Of a stretch of 64,000 nt of DNA, positions 1-8,294 are shown one piece after another. Source of the stretch: Hymenobacter mellowenesis (GTDB lineage: Bacteria > Bacteroidota > Bacteroidia > Cytophagales > Hymenobacteraceae); assembly GCF_030581005.1 (NCBI RefSeq), contig NZ_JAUQSX010000010.1, positions 124,001 to 188,000 on the forward strand, read 5' to 3'. The number at the start of each line of letters is the position of its first letter. The first letter of the stretch is position 1. Both the position numbers and the translations under genes were made by a program. The notes beneath the pieces are model-generated. The model saw only the letters and a program-made list of their open reading frames with translations. It made no database searches and was not told where the DNA came from.

Positions 1-356
1 GCTACAATGAGTTTGGGGCGCCTACCTGGCACAGTCTGGTGGCCAAAGACCAGGTGGCCCCGGCCGTGGATGCCTACACCGGCATCGGCTACCGGGCGGC
101 CGTGTTTGGCAACACGGTGCAGCTGCTCACGCTCGAAAATATCAACAAGAAATCGGACCTCTACCTGCGCCGCGTGAATGCCCAGACCGGCGTGGTGAGC
201 CTGCCCGAACGCCTGAAGCTCAACGTGGCCGACGACCAGCAACTGGCCTACGTGAAAGATTTCACGGCTTGGCTAGGCGAGAAAACCATCGTAGGCGTGA
301 GCCGGCCGAGCAAGAAATCGGCGGCGCTACAGCTGGAGAAGATTGTGGTGAAATAG
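1..356 (+). CDS. C-terminal fragment of an unidentified protein
   Basis: The reading frame is open from base 3 with no stop, so the gene starts outside the window and only about 117 residues are seen. The visible part reads YNEFGAPTWHSLVAKDQ and then alternates short hydrophobic strands with charged turns, ending in LEKIVVK. A GTG at 39 lies in frame but nothing marks it as a start. There is no membrane segment or sorting domain in this part. I do not recognise the family. A strong bidirectional hairpin follows about 50 bases downstream and separates it from the convergent gene at 461-1663. Confidence 0.7.
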   Translation, partial: YNEFGAPTWHSLVAKDQVAPAVDAYTGIGYRAAVFGNTVQLLTLENINKKSDLYLRRVNAQTGVVSLPERLKLNVADDQQLAYVKDFTAWLGEKTIVGVSRPSKKSAALQLEKIVVK

Positions 357-408
357 AACGGACTAGGCTGGCCGTTTTTGGCCAGTTCGACCTGCCTGTT
401 TGTTCACA

Positions 409-444
409 CAAAAAAGCCGCTCCTGAAACAGGAGCGGCTTTTTT
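409..444. terminator. Bidirectional intrinsic terminator
   Basis: Perfect 11-bp stem AGCCGCTCCTG / CAGGAGCGGCT with an AAA loop, A-tract on the left and T-tract on the right. It sits between two convergent genes and can end transcription from both sides. Confidence 0.9.
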
Positions 445-460
445 GGTGCGATAACAACTT

Positions 461-1663
461 CTATTCAACCGCTAATCGCTGGCTGGCCGTTTGGCTGCCC
501 GCCGCCACGCGCAAGGTATAGAGGCCCGGTGCCACGCCCGTCAAATCAAGAGAAGTGCGGGTTTCGGCGCCCGCCAGCGGCACAGTGAGCACCCGGATTT
601 GCTGGCCCAGCCCATTGAGCAACACCACCCGCGCCTGCGTAGCTCCGGCCACGGCCGGCAGCACCAGATTGGCGGCGCGGCGGGCCGGATTGGGAAACAC
701 TTCCACCGCAGCTCCGCCCAGTGCGGCCCGGGCGCCCAGCGTGCCCCGGAACGAATAAGTGATGGGCGTACCGGCCGTGTAAGTGACAGTGGTACCGGTG
801 CCGCAGGTGCTCCTGACCTGAATGGTGTAGGTGCGGCCGGGCACCAGGCCGGTGAGCGTGATGGGTGAAGTGTTGGAAATCACCCAGCGCGACGAATCAT
901 TCGGCACGTAGTAGGTTACCGTGAACTGGGTGTTGTTGGCGCCGGGCGTGAAGCTGACCGTGGCCGTGGAGGCGCTGGTGGCCGTCACCACCACGTTGGT
1001 GACCGCGCCGCACGGCACCGGAATGGCCTGGGTGCGTAAGGTAATCAGCCTGGCGGCCGATGTAGCGCCGCTGCAATTGCTGAAAACGCGAACGATGTAC
1101 TGCGTGCCCGGCAGCAAGCCGCTGAGCCCAATGGGCGAACCGGCCACGGTTTGCGTAATGGCGTTGATGCTGTCGCCAAGGGCATAATATACCACGCGGT
1201 AGCTACCGGCACCGGCCGCCCCTGTGAAGGAGATGGAAGCCGTGGTGGTAGTCAATCCGGTAACGGCAAGGCTGGTTGGCGCCGCGCAGCCCGTGGGATT
1301 GGAACCGCCGCCCGTGGTCTGGAACCCAACCCAGGGCGACGACGTGTTGAGGCCGCCCGCGCAGTTGCTCATCACCGATACCCGGTGGAAGCGCCCCGCT
1401 ACCAGCCCCGTCAGCGTCACCGGCGAGGCGGTGGTGTTGATGCTGGTGATGCCTGCCGCCGTGCTATCGATGGAATAAAAGCGCACCGTATAGCTGCTGG
1501 CGGTGGCCGAAGGCGTGAAGCTGACCACTGCGCTGGCATTCGTCACATTGGTTATGACAACGTTGGTGGGCGGCGCACAAGACTGGGCCTGGGCGGCGGG
1601 CGTTAGCCAGCCCAACGATGCTGCCAGCACTGTCAGGAGAAGCGTAAAGGTTTTCATAAACAT
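461..1663 (-). CDS. Secreted fibronectin type III repeat protein with T9SS sorting domain
   Basis: 400 aa. A signal peptide (MFMKTFTLLLTVLAASLGWL, cleaved near AQA-QS) is followed by three fibronectin-III-like domains starting near residues 29, 126 and 216. Each begins with C-[AG]-x-x-T and contains a GL-x-PG-x-x-Y/H-x-V turn and a conserved later Cys. The last 75 or so residues (FPNPARRAANLVLP ... LYTLRVAAG ... LAVE) are a type A C-terminal domain of the type IX secretion system. Such proteins are exported by Sec, pass the outer membrane by T9SS and are released or anchored on the surface. The biological role is unknown. It is isolated, with terminators on both sides. Confidence 0.85.
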   Translation of the reverse strand: MFMKTFTLLLTVLAASLGWLTPAAQAQSCAPPTNVVITNVTNASAVVSFTPSATASSYTVRFYSIDSTAAGITSINTTASPVTLTGLVAGRFHRVSVMSNCAGGLNTSSPWVGFQTTGGGSNPTGCAAPTSLAVTGLTTTTASISFTGAAGAGSYRVVYYALGDSINAITQTVAGSPIGLSGLLPGTQYIVRVFSNCSGATSAARLITLRTQAIPVPCGAVTNVVVTATSASTATVSFTPGANNTQFTVTYYVPNDSSRWVISNTSPITLTGLVPGRTYTIQVRSTCGTGTTVTYTAGTPITYSFRGTLGARAALGGAAVEVFPNPARRAANLVLPAVAGATQARVVLLNGLGQQIRVLTVPLAGAETRTSLDLTGVAPGLYTLRVAAGSQTASQRLAVE

Positions 1664-1815
1664 AGAAAGAAAAGGAGTGATGAATGCTTGAAGCCGGGCG
1701 GCCGCGCCGTGCTTTCCTACCAGACCATGCCCAAAACCAAAAGGCTTCTCAATATCTCAACTTTTCTACAAATTGTTTTTCCGATATCTGCTCATTCTCA
1801 AGCCAGGCGCAACAA

Positions 1816-1847
1816 AAAGGCCGCCCCTGAACCCAGAAGCGGCCTTT
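1816..1847. terminator. Intrinsic terminator after fadE
   Basis: Stem AAAGGCCGC / GCGGCCTTT with a 14-base loop, 66 bases past the stop of the acyl-CoA dehydrogenase gene on the minus strand. The A and T tracts make it usable in both directions. Confidence 0.75.
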
Positions 1848-1912
1848 CTCAATCGTCTACAAATCCGTCGTTAAATCCGACGAACCCAAGTCCCGCGAAG
1901 TTAATCCGTGGG

Positions 1913-3703
1913 TTAAACAGCGTACTCGTTGGCCGTAATCAGCTTGGCGGCAATACGGCGACGGGCTTCCTTCACGTTCAGCAACTCCGTTTTGGTGAAG
2001 CGCTTCAGGCCCATGAGCAGCAGGCGCTGCTCGTCGCCCTCGGCCATGCTACCGATGGCGTCTTTGCCGGCCTTCTCCACAATGTCCACGGCGTCGGCTA
2101 GGTACACGCGGGCAATATCGGCTTCTACCGACAGGGCTTCTTCGCCTTTGGCAGCGGCTTCCTTCTCCACGCGGAGCAGGGTGCTCTCGGCAATGTAGGT
2201 TTTGATGGCCATGTCGGCGATGTTCATCAGCAGCTCCTGCTCTTTGGCGAGGGTGGCGGTGAACTTTTGCACGGCCGAGCCGGCCACCATCAGGATGGCC
2301 TTTTTCAGGTTGGCGATGGTTTTCAGCTCCTTGCTGAACAGACCAGTTTCCTCGTCCTGGCTCAGGCTCGGAATGCTCATCAGCTCCTGTTGCACAGCCT
2401 GGGCGGGCCCCATCAAGTCGATTTCGCCTTTCAGGCCCTTCTTCAGAATCATGTCAACAGCCAGCAAGCGGTTGATTTCGTTGGTGCCCTCAAAAATGCG
2501 GTTGATGCGCGAGTCGCGGTAGGCGCGGTCCATCGGGTAGTCAGCTGAGAACCCATAGCCACCGTAAATCTGCACGCCCTCGTCCACCACGTAGTCGAGC
2601 ACTTCCGAGCCTTCTACTTTCAGAATAGCGCACTCCACGGCAAACTCGCGGGCCGCGCCCAGCAGGGCTTCGTTAGCGCCTTTGCCTTCGGCGATAAGCT
2701 GCTGCTCCATACGGTAGATGTCGGAGCCCGCGCGGTAAATGGCCGATTCCACGGCGTAGATGCGGATGGCCTGCTGCGCCAGCTTGTAGCGAATAGCGCC
2801 AAACTTCGAAATGGGCAGTTTAAACTGCACCCGCTCGTTGGCGTACTTCACGCTGAGGTCGGCGGCCATTTTAGTGGCGCCCAGGCAGGCCGCCGCCAGC
2901 TTGATGCGGCCGATATTAAGTACGTTGAAGGCAATGAGGTGGCCTTTGCCAATCTCGCCCAGCACGTTCTCTTTCGGCACCAGCGCGTCGCTCAGAAACA
3001 CCTGGCGGGTCGACGAGCCCTTGATGCCCATCTTGTGCTCCTCGTTGCCAAGGCTCAGGCCGGGCGTGTTTTTCTCCACAATGAAACCGGTGAATTTATC
3101 GCCGTCAATCTGGGCAAACACGATGAACACATCGGCAAAGCCGGCGTTCGTAATCCACATTTTCTGGCCGTTCAGTACGTAGTGCGTGCCTTCAGCATTG
3201 AGTACAGCTTTGGTTTTGGCCCCCAAAGCGTCGGAACCGGAGCCGGGCTCGGTGAGGCAGTAGGCGCCCATCAGGGTGCCATCGGTGAGGCCGGGCAAGT
3301 ATTTGGCCTTCTGCTCATCGTTGCCAAAGTACAGAATGGGCAGCATGGCGATGCCCGTGTGCGCCGCAAACGCCACCGGAAATGAGTGACCGCCGCCCAC
3401 GCCTTCAGTCACCCGCAGGGCCGTGGTGAAGTCCATGTCCAACCCGCCGTACTGCTCCGGAATGCTCACGCCGAACAGGCCGAGCTGGCCGGCTTTCTCC
3501 ATCAGGCCGCGCATAAGGCCTTCCTCGTGGTTGTCGAGGCGCTCGAGCAGCGGCTGCACTTCCGTTTGCACGAAGTCCAGACAGGTCTGGTACATCATGT
3601 TCTGCTCTTCGGTAAAATCGGCCGGCGTGAAAACGCTCTGGGCATCGGTCGGCTTGATGATGAATTCGCCGCCCTTCAGGCTGGCTTGCTGCGTGGTTTC
3701 CAT
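1913..3703 (-). CDS. fadE: Acyl-CoA dehydrogenase (FadE/VLCAD-type)
   Basis: 596 aa FAD enzyme making the first beta-oxidation step, acyl-CoA to trans-2-enoyl-CoA. Dehydrogenase N-, middle and C-domains cover about residues 30-420: FAD and substrate motifs YCLTEPGSGSDA (148-159) and WITNAG (183-188), then QIYGGYGFSADYP and RIFEGTNEI, in which Glu405 is the expected catalytic base. A further 190-residue helical C-terminus is typical of the very-long-chain and Bacillus FadE types (about 594 aa). It is last in the minus-strand fadN-fadA-fadE series but has a terminator and two palindromic operator-like sites in front, so it is probably transcribed on its own and controlled with marR. Confidence 0.92.
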   Translation of the reverse strand: METTQQASLKGGEFIIKPTDAQSVFTPADFTEEQNMMYQTCLDFVQTEVQPLLERLDNHEEGLMRGLMEKAGQLGLFGVSIPEQYGGLDMDFTTALRVTEGVGGGHSFPVAFAAHTGIAMLPILYFGNDEQKAKYLPGLTDGTLMGAYCLTEPGSGSDALGAKTKAVLNAEGTHYVLNGQKMWITNAGFADVFIVFAQIDGDKFTGFIVEKNTPGLSLGNEEHKMGIKGSSTRQVFLSDALVPKENVLGEIGKGHLIAFNVLNIGRIKLAAACLGATKMAADLSVKYANERVQFKLPISKFGAIRYKLAQQAIRIYAVESAIYRAGSDIYRMEQQLIAEGKGANEALLGAAREFAVECAILKVEGSEVLDYVVDEGVQIYGGYGFSADYPMDRAYRDSRINRIFEGTNEINRLLAVDMILKKGLKGEIDLMGPAQAVQQELMSIPSLSQDEETGLFSKELKTIANLKKAILMVAGSAVQKFTATLAKEQELLMNIADMAIKTYIAESTLLRVEKEAAAKGEEALSVEADIARVYLADAVDIVEKAGKDAIGSMAEGDEQRLLLMGLKRFTKTELLNVKEARRRIAAKLITANEYAV

Positions 3704-3736
3704 GTCAGTTGGGGTGGGTGTGGAGTTGAAAAGTGT

Positions 3737-3748
3737 TAGGCTAGCCTA
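3737..3748. promoter_or_regulatory. Palindromic operator-like site, proximal to fadE
   Basis: TAGGCTAGCCTA, a perfect 12-bp palindrome 34 bases before the fadE start. It overlaps a possible minus-strand promoter (TTTG at 3762-3765, 18 bases, TAGCCT). The same core recurs at 3805 and, with one change, before marR at 8814. The flanks also agree: GT before, CTA after. Confidence 0.6.
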
Positions 3749-3804
3749 CTAGTTAGAGAAACAAAGGGCCGGCGGGTTTAGTGTTGCAAGTTAAGAAAAA
3801 ATGT

Positions 3805-3816
3805 TAGGCACGCCTA
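3805..3816. promoter_or_regulatory. Palindromic operator-like site, distal to fadE
   Basis: TAGGCACGCCTA, the same half-sites as the proximal copy with a different two-base centre, start-to-start distance 68 bases. Both are preceded by GT and followed by CTA. Confidence 0.55.
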
Positions 3817-3830
3817 CTATATCAGCGAAA

Positions 3831-3856
3831 GAAAACCCCGGATGAGCGGGGTTTTC
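3831..3856. terminator. Intrinsic terminator between fadA and fadE
   Basis: GAAAACCCCG / CGGGGTTTTC with a GATGAG loop. It lies downstream of fadA on the minus strand and upstream of the fadE operator region, so fadE is likely a separate transcription unit. Confidence 0.8.
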
Positions 3857-3868
3857 TGATTTTACCTA

Positions 3869-3968
3869 GACCGTTATGCTGAGCGTAGTTGAAGCATAAC
3901 GCTTGCATCGTTCAACGATTGAATTACTACCACACGCGAGATGCTTCGGCTTCGCTCAGCATGACGGT
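3869..3968. repeat. Family A palindromic repeat, copy 1 (chimeric)
   Basis: Ends GACCGTTATGCTGAGCG and CGCTCAGCATGACGGTC are subtype a (CTGAGC), but the right interior ATTACTACCACACGCGAG is the subtype b loop seen at 12076, 48852 and 56303. Lies between fadA and its terminator. Confidence 0.85.
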
Positions 3969-3996
3969 CTTCTTAGTTTAGTGGCGGAACAGAAAG

Positions 3997-5187
3997 CTAC
4001 TTCAGCAGCTCGTAGATGCCAGCGACGCCCTGGCCGCCGCCCACGCAGGCCGTGACGACGCCGTACTTCTTGCCGCGCTCGCGCAGCTCGTCGAAGAGCT
4101 GGATGCTGAGCTTGGCGCCGGAACAGCCCAGCGGGTGGCCGAGGGCAATGGCGCCGCCGTTCACGTTCAACTTCTCGGGGTCGATGCCGAGCTCGCGCAC
4201 AACGGCCAGCGACTGCGATGCAAAGGCTTCGTTCAGCTCAAACAGGTCAATGTCTTCGAGTTTCAGGCCGGCTTGCTTGAGCACTTTCGGCACGGCTTTG
4301 ATGGGACCCATACCCATGATGCGCGGGTCGACGCCTTCGGTGGCGTAGTTCACCATGCGGGCGATGGGCTCCAGGTTCAGCTCCTTCACCATGCGCTCCG
4401 ACATCACGAGGACGAAGGCCGCGCCGTCGGACGTCTGGGACGAGTTGCCGGCCGTGACGGTGCCGTTGGCGGCGAACACGGGACGCAGCTTGCTCAGGGC
4501 TTCTACCGAGGTGTCGGCGCGGGGACCTTCGTCGGTATCCACTACGTAGGAGCGGTTTTTCTTCTTGCCGGTGGCCTGGTCCACGTAGGTTTCCTCTACC
4601 GTGATGGGCACAATGCTCTTGGCAAACTTGCCGGCCTGAATGGCTTTGATGGCCTTCTGGTGCGAGTTGTAGGAGAATTCGTCCTGGTCCTGGCGGCTGA
4701 TTTTGTAGTCGTTGGCCACGGCTTCGGCGGTGAGGCCCATGCCCATGTAGTAGTCGGGGTGCGCCATCGCCAGCTTGTAGTTGGGCACGGTTTTCCAGCC
4801 CACGGTGGGCACCATGCTCATGCTCTCGGTGCCGCCCGCGATGATGCAGTCGGCCATACCCGAGGAGATTTTGCCCACCGCCATGGCGATGGTCTCCACG
4901 CCGGAGCCGCAGTAGCGGTTCACAATGAGGCCGGACACGTTGATGGGCAGGGCCAGCAGCGAAATCAGGCGGCCCATTTGCAGGCCCTGCTCGGCCTCGG
5001 GCACGGCGTTACCGACGATTACGTCGTCGATGCGCGTGGGGTCGAGGGCCGGCACTTGGGCCACGAGGTGTTTGATTACGGCAGCGGCGAGGTCGTCGGG
5101 CCGGGTGAAACGGAGGCCGCCACGGGGGGCTTTGCCCACGGCCGTGCGGTAGCCTGCTACGATATATGCGGTGTTGTTGCTAGACAT
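3997..5187 (-). CDS. fadA: Acetyl-CoA acyltransferase (thiolase)
   Basis: 396 aa thiolase doing the last beta-oxidation step, 3-ketoacyl-CoA + CoA to acetyl-CoA + shortened acyl-CoA. Active-site residues are visible: nucleophile Cys93 in NRYCGSGVE, His351 in GHPLGCSGA and Cys381 in CVGGGQG. Length and order after fadN match FadA of the Bacillus fadNAE operon. The start codon ATG lies at the edge of a copy of the repeat flanking the small broken gene upstream, which leaves no recognisable Shine-Dalgarno sequence. It probably works with FadN on the same intermediates. Confidence 0.93.
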   Translation of the reverse strand: MSSNNTAYIVAGYRTAVGKAPRGGLRFTRPDDLAAAVIKHLVAQVPALDPTRIDDVIVGNAVPEAEQGLQMGRLISLLALPINVSGLIVNRYCGSGVETIAMAVGKISSGMADCIIAGGTESMSMVPTVGWKTVPNYKLAMAHPDYYMGMGLTAEAVANDYKISRQDQDEFSYNSHQKAIKAIQAGKFAKSIVPITVEETYVDQATGKKKNRSYVVDTDEGPRADTSVEALSKLRPVFAANGTVTAGNSSQTSDGAAFVLVMSERMVKELNLEPIARMVNYATEGVDPRIMGMGPIKAVPKVLKQAGLKLEDIDLFELNEAFASQSLAVVRELGIDPEKLNVNGGAIALGHPLGCSGAKLSIQLFDELRERGKKYGVVTACVGGGQGVAGIYELLK

Positions 5188-5212
5188 GAGACGTTAGACT
5201 TGAGACATGAGA
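5182..5212. repeat. Flanking repeat of the IVP pseudogene, downstream copy
   Basis: AGACATGAGACGTTAGACTT and on to 5212. Its first 26 bases match the arm at 5614-5640 with one difference. It overlaps the fadA start codon and lies 20 bases past the stop of the four-helix-bundle pseudogene, so the pseudogene is bracketed by this motif. Confidence 0.8.
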
Positions 5213-5232
5213 ATCGTTGGACTGATTCTGTG

Positions 5233-5598
5233 TCATGATTGCGAATCAATTTTATTTTGGAAGGCATAAAGCAGCCGTTCCACTTCTTCAATCTGGCCTT
5301 CGGCAGCCGTTAGCTGCTCAGCAGTGATGTAGCCGAAATCGGCCGCCAGGAGCATTTGGGTGTGCAATTCGTAGCAGGAGCCATTGGCAATGCGCAGAAA
5401 TTGCGCGAACTCTTTATTACCGCCCCTGCCTGCTCCTTCAGCGATATTGGAAGGCACTGAAACGGCTGAACGACGCATCTAAGAAATCAAACCGGAGCGT
5501 TCGTTGCTCGGAAAGTCCATGCACAAGCGGTAGGTAGTTCTAGCTACATCCATAGCTCGCTGCCAGACGATTAGTTCTTTGAAGCGGTGCTTGAACAT
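5233..5598 (-). pseudogene. Four-helix-bundle (23S rRNA IVP family) gene broken by a nonsense codon
   Basis: Read from ATG at 5596-5598 the frame gives MFKHRFKELIVWQRAMDVAR through FPSNERSGLIS, then TAG (5479-5481), then MRRSAVSVPSNIAEGAGRGG to the stop at 5233. The whole, about 121 codons, is the length and layout of the S23/IVP four-helix-bundle family, in which the position before RR is usually Gln. One C-to-T change (CAG to TAG) explains the break; no frameshift is seen. The downstream 81-residue part could still be made from its own ATG. Family function is uncertain; members occur in rRNA intervening sequences and scattered in Bacteroidota genomes. It interrupts fadN and fadA and is flanked by matching repeats. 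Confidence 0.85.
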
Positions 5599-5612
5599 GG
5601 GAATGATTTTAC

Positions 5613-5713
5613 TAAGACATGAGACGTTAGACCTGAGACAGTAGAATTGTTCTGTGGCAGACTTTCGCTTTCGACTTCTTTCTCATGTCTCAGGTCTAAC
5701 GTCTCATGTCTTA
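5613..5713. repeat. Perfect 28-bp inverted repeat upstream of the IVP pseudogene
   Basis: The arm at 5613-5640 (TAAGACATGAGACGTTAGAC...) and the arm at 5686-5713 are exact reverse complements, separated by 45 bases. Within the arm GACATGAGACGTTAGACC resembles a reiterated GAGAC/TAGAC unit. A third copy is at 5182-5212. Confidence 0.9.
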
Positions 5714-5726
5714 GCATACCTCTTGT

Positions 5727-8132
5727 TTAATTGCGTAGCGGCTTGCCCGTGGTCAGAATGCTCTGAATCCGCTCCAGCGTCTTGCGCTCGCCGCACAGCG
5801 ATAGGAAGGCTTCACGCTCCAAATCCAGCAGGTACTGCTCGCTCACCTCGGTGGGCGACGACAAATCGCCGCCGCACATCACATAGGCCAATTTATCGGC
5901 AATGAGCTGGTCGTGGGTCGAGATGTAATTGCCCTGTTGCATAGCGTACACACCGGTTTTGAACATGGCCAGCGCGCCTTTGCCGTGTACTTTGATGTTA
6001 GTTTTCTGCATCGGCTGGGTGTAGCCGGCATCGGCCAGGTCGATGGCGGCTGATTTCGCGGCGGCGATGACGCGGTTCGAGTTCAGCACCACTTCGTCGC
6101 CCCGACGCAGGAAGCCCAGGTCGAAAGCTTCAGCGGCGGAGGTCGAAACCTTGGCCGTGCTGATGGTCATGTAGGTGTTGCGCAGCAGGTTGAATTCGGG
6201 CTCGCCGTCTTCGTACTTGAGAGCGGTGCGTAAAGTCATTTCCTTGGTGCCGCCGCCGCCGGGAATCAGGCCTACGCCGAATTCCACAAGGCCGATGTAG
6301 GATTCGGCCGCCGCCACCACGCGGTCGCAGTGTAGGTTCAGCTCGCATCCTCCCCCCAGCGTGAGGCCGTGCGGCGTGCCCACCACCGGGATGCTGCTGT
6401 AGCGCATCCGCATCATGGCCTGCTGGAACTGCTGAATCATCATGTTCAGCTCGTCAAATTCCTGCTCCAGCGCCTGCATGTACACAAGACCCAGGTTGGC
6501 GCCGGCCGAGAAGTTGGGCGCGTCGTTGCCCACCACGAGGCCACGGTAGCCAGCTTCGGCCATCTCCACCCCTTTCAGCAGGCCCTGAATCACGTCGGTG
6601 CCCAGCGAGTTCATCTTGGAGTGGAACTCTACGTTCAGAATGCCATCGCCGAGGTCGATAACCGACGCGCCCGCGTTTTTCCACAGCACCTTGCCGCTGG
6701 CCCGCAGGTTGTCGAGAATGATAAAATTCTCCACACCCGGAATGGCTTGGTAGCTCTCGCTGGCCTGGTCGTAGAACTTGCGCACGCCGTCTTCCACCTT
6801 ATAGAAGGTCGAATTCCCGGCGGCCAGCATTTCCTCTACCCACGGGGCCACGGTGCGGCCAGCCGCTTTGGCGAGGTCCACGCCGGCCTGCACGCCCAGC
6901 GCGTCCCAGGTTTCGAACGGGCCCAACTCCCAGCCGAAGCCGGCGCGCAGGGCGTCGTCAATCTTATAGAGTTGGTCGGAAATTTCTGGCACCCGGTTGC
7001 TCACGTAGGCAAACAAGCCGCCGAAGCTCAGGCGATAAAATTCGCCAGCCTTGTCCTTTCCGCCTACCAATACCTTGAAGCGGTCGACCAGCTTCTCAAT
7101 AGTTTTGGTCATTTCCAGCGTGGCAAATTTTACCTTCTGGCTCGGCTTGTATTCCAGGGTGTTGAGGTCCAGCGCGTGGATTTCTGACTTACCGCCCTCG
7201 CCCTTCACTTTCTTGTAGAAGCCCTGGCCGGTTTTGTCGCCCAGCCACTTGCTCTCGCCCATTTTCTTCACGAAATCGGGCAGCACGAATACGTCCTTGG
7301 CCTCGTCATCCGGCAGGCCCTGGGCCAGGCCGTTGGCCACGTTGATGGTCGTATCCAGGCCCACCACGTCGGAGGTGCGTAGCGTGGCCGATTTCGCGTG
7401 GCCAATCACCGGGCCGGTCAACTTGTCGGTTTCCTCTACGGTCAGGCCCAGCTTCTGCATGGTCTGCATGGCGTCGAGCAGGGCCCACACGCCCACGCGG
7501 TTGGCAATGAAGCCGGGCGTGTCCTTGGCCAGCACCACCGTTTTGCCCAAATACAGGTCGCCGTAGTGCTGCAGGAAATCCAGCACCTCCGGCTTGGTTT
7601 CCGGCGTCGGAATGATTTCCAGCAGCTTCAGATAGCGCGGCGGGTTGAAAAAGTGCGTGCCCGCGAAATGCTGCTTGAAATCCTCCGAGCGGCCCTCGGC
7701 CAGCAGGTGAATCGGGATGCCGCTGGTGTTGCTGGTAATCAGCGTGCCCTTCTTGCGGAACTGCTCCACCCGCTCGTAGAGGCTCTTTTTGATGTCAAGC
7801 CGCTCGATGACGACCTCAATCGTCCAGTCGCAGCCGGCAATGTCTTTGAGGTTGTCGTCGAAGTTGCCAGTCTTGATTTTGGCCGCATCGGCCTTGCGGT
7901 AGAGCGGCGAGGGGTTGGCAACGATTGCAGCCTGCAAAGCGGCATTCACAATGCGGTTGCGCACGACCGGAGCGTCCAGTTTCAGCCCTTTTTTCTCTTC
8001 GTCGGGCGTCAACTCCTTAGGCGCGATGTCGAGCAGCAGCACCTGCACGCCGATGTTGGCGAAGTGGCAGGCAATGCGCGAGCCCATAACGCCGGAGCCG
8101 AGCACGGTCACTTTCTTGATGGTTCGGTTCAT
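5727..8132 (-). CDS. fadN: 3-hydroxyacyl-CoA dehydrogenase / enoyl-CoA hydratase fusion
   Basis: 801 aa bifunctional beta-oxidation enzyme hydrating enoyl-CoA and oxidising 3-hydroxyacyl-CoA with NAD. The dehydrogenase comes first: Rossmann motif VLGSGVMGSRIA near residue 10, then FNPPRYLKLLEIIP and KDTPGFIANRVG. The crotonase-type hydratase comes last: NFSAGANL oxyanion region, GGGCELNLHCD and VEFGVGLIPGGGGT with the acidic catalytic positions. This order is that of Bacillus FadN and the reverse of E. coli FadB. It is followed on the minus strand by the IVP pseudogene, fadA and fadE, and preceded by marR with a family A repeat in between. Confidence 0.92.
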   Translation of the reverse strand: MNRTIKKVTVLGSGVMGSRIACHFANIGVQVLLLDIAPKELTPDEEKKGLKLDAPVVRNRIVNAALQAAIVANPSPLYRKADAAKIKTGNFDDNLKDIAGCDWTIEVVIERLDIKKSLYERVEQFRKKGTLITSNTSGIPIHLLAEGRSEDFKQHFAGTHFFNPPRYLKLLEIIPTPETKPEVLDFLQHYGDLYLGKTVVLAKDTPGFIANRVGVWALLDAMQTMQKLGLTVEETDKLTGPVIGHAKSATLRTSDVVGLDTTINVANGLAQGLPDDEAKDVFVLPDFVKKMGESKWLGDKTGQGFYKKVKGEGGKSEIHALDLNTLEYKPSQKVKFATLEMTKTIEKLVDRFKVLVGGKDKAGEFYRLSFGGLFAYVSNRVPEISDQLYKIDDALRAGFGWELGPFETWDALGVQAGVDLAKAAGRTVAPWVEEMLAAGNSTFYKVEDGVRKFYDQASESYQAIPGVENFIILDNLRASGKVLWKNAGASVIDLGDGILNVEFHSKMNSLGTDVIQGLLKGVEMAEAGYRGLVVGNDAPNFSAGANLGLVYMQALEQEFDELNMMIQQFQQAMMRMRYSSIPVVGTPHGLTLGGGCELNLHCDRVVAAAESYIGLVEFGVGLIPGGGGTKEMTLRTALKYEDGEPEFNLLRNTYMTISTAKVSTSAAEAFDLGFLRRGDEVVLNSNRVIAAAKSAAIDLADAGYTQPMQKTNIKVHGKGALAMFKTGVYAMQQGNYISTHDQLIADKLAYVMCGGDLSSPTEVSEQYLLDLEREAFLSLCGERKTLERIQSILTTGKPLRN

Positions 8133-8180
8133 CCTCTTTCTACTGTGGGTGGTGAGGTGGGTGTTGGTAATGATTTAGCA

Positions 8181-8282
8181 GAACGTCATGCAGAGCGCAG
8201 CGAAGCATCTTGCCCGCTTCGTTGCAATAGCATTGATTACCTGCTGAGGGCAAGATGCTTCGTTGCGCTCTGCATGACGTTC
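8181..8282. repeat. Family A palindromic repeat, copy 2 (subtype c)
   Basis: GAACGTCATGCAGAGCGCAG at the left and the complementary arm ending CTCTGCATGACGTTC at the right. The inner arms are CATCTTGCCCGC and GAGGGCAAGATG. Lies between marR and fadN. Confidence 0.9.
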
Positions 8283-8294
8283 AATTTATGAGCC

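Noticed and set aside
5233..5478. 81-aa protein as an intact gene
   Set aside because: The sequence just upstream continues the same family in frame and is cut only by one TAG, so the ORF is the C-terminal part of a nonsense pseudogene.
5182..5713. Diversity-generating retroelement (the four-helix bundle resembles Avd)
   Set aside because: No reverse transcriptase, template or variable repeat is seen nearby.
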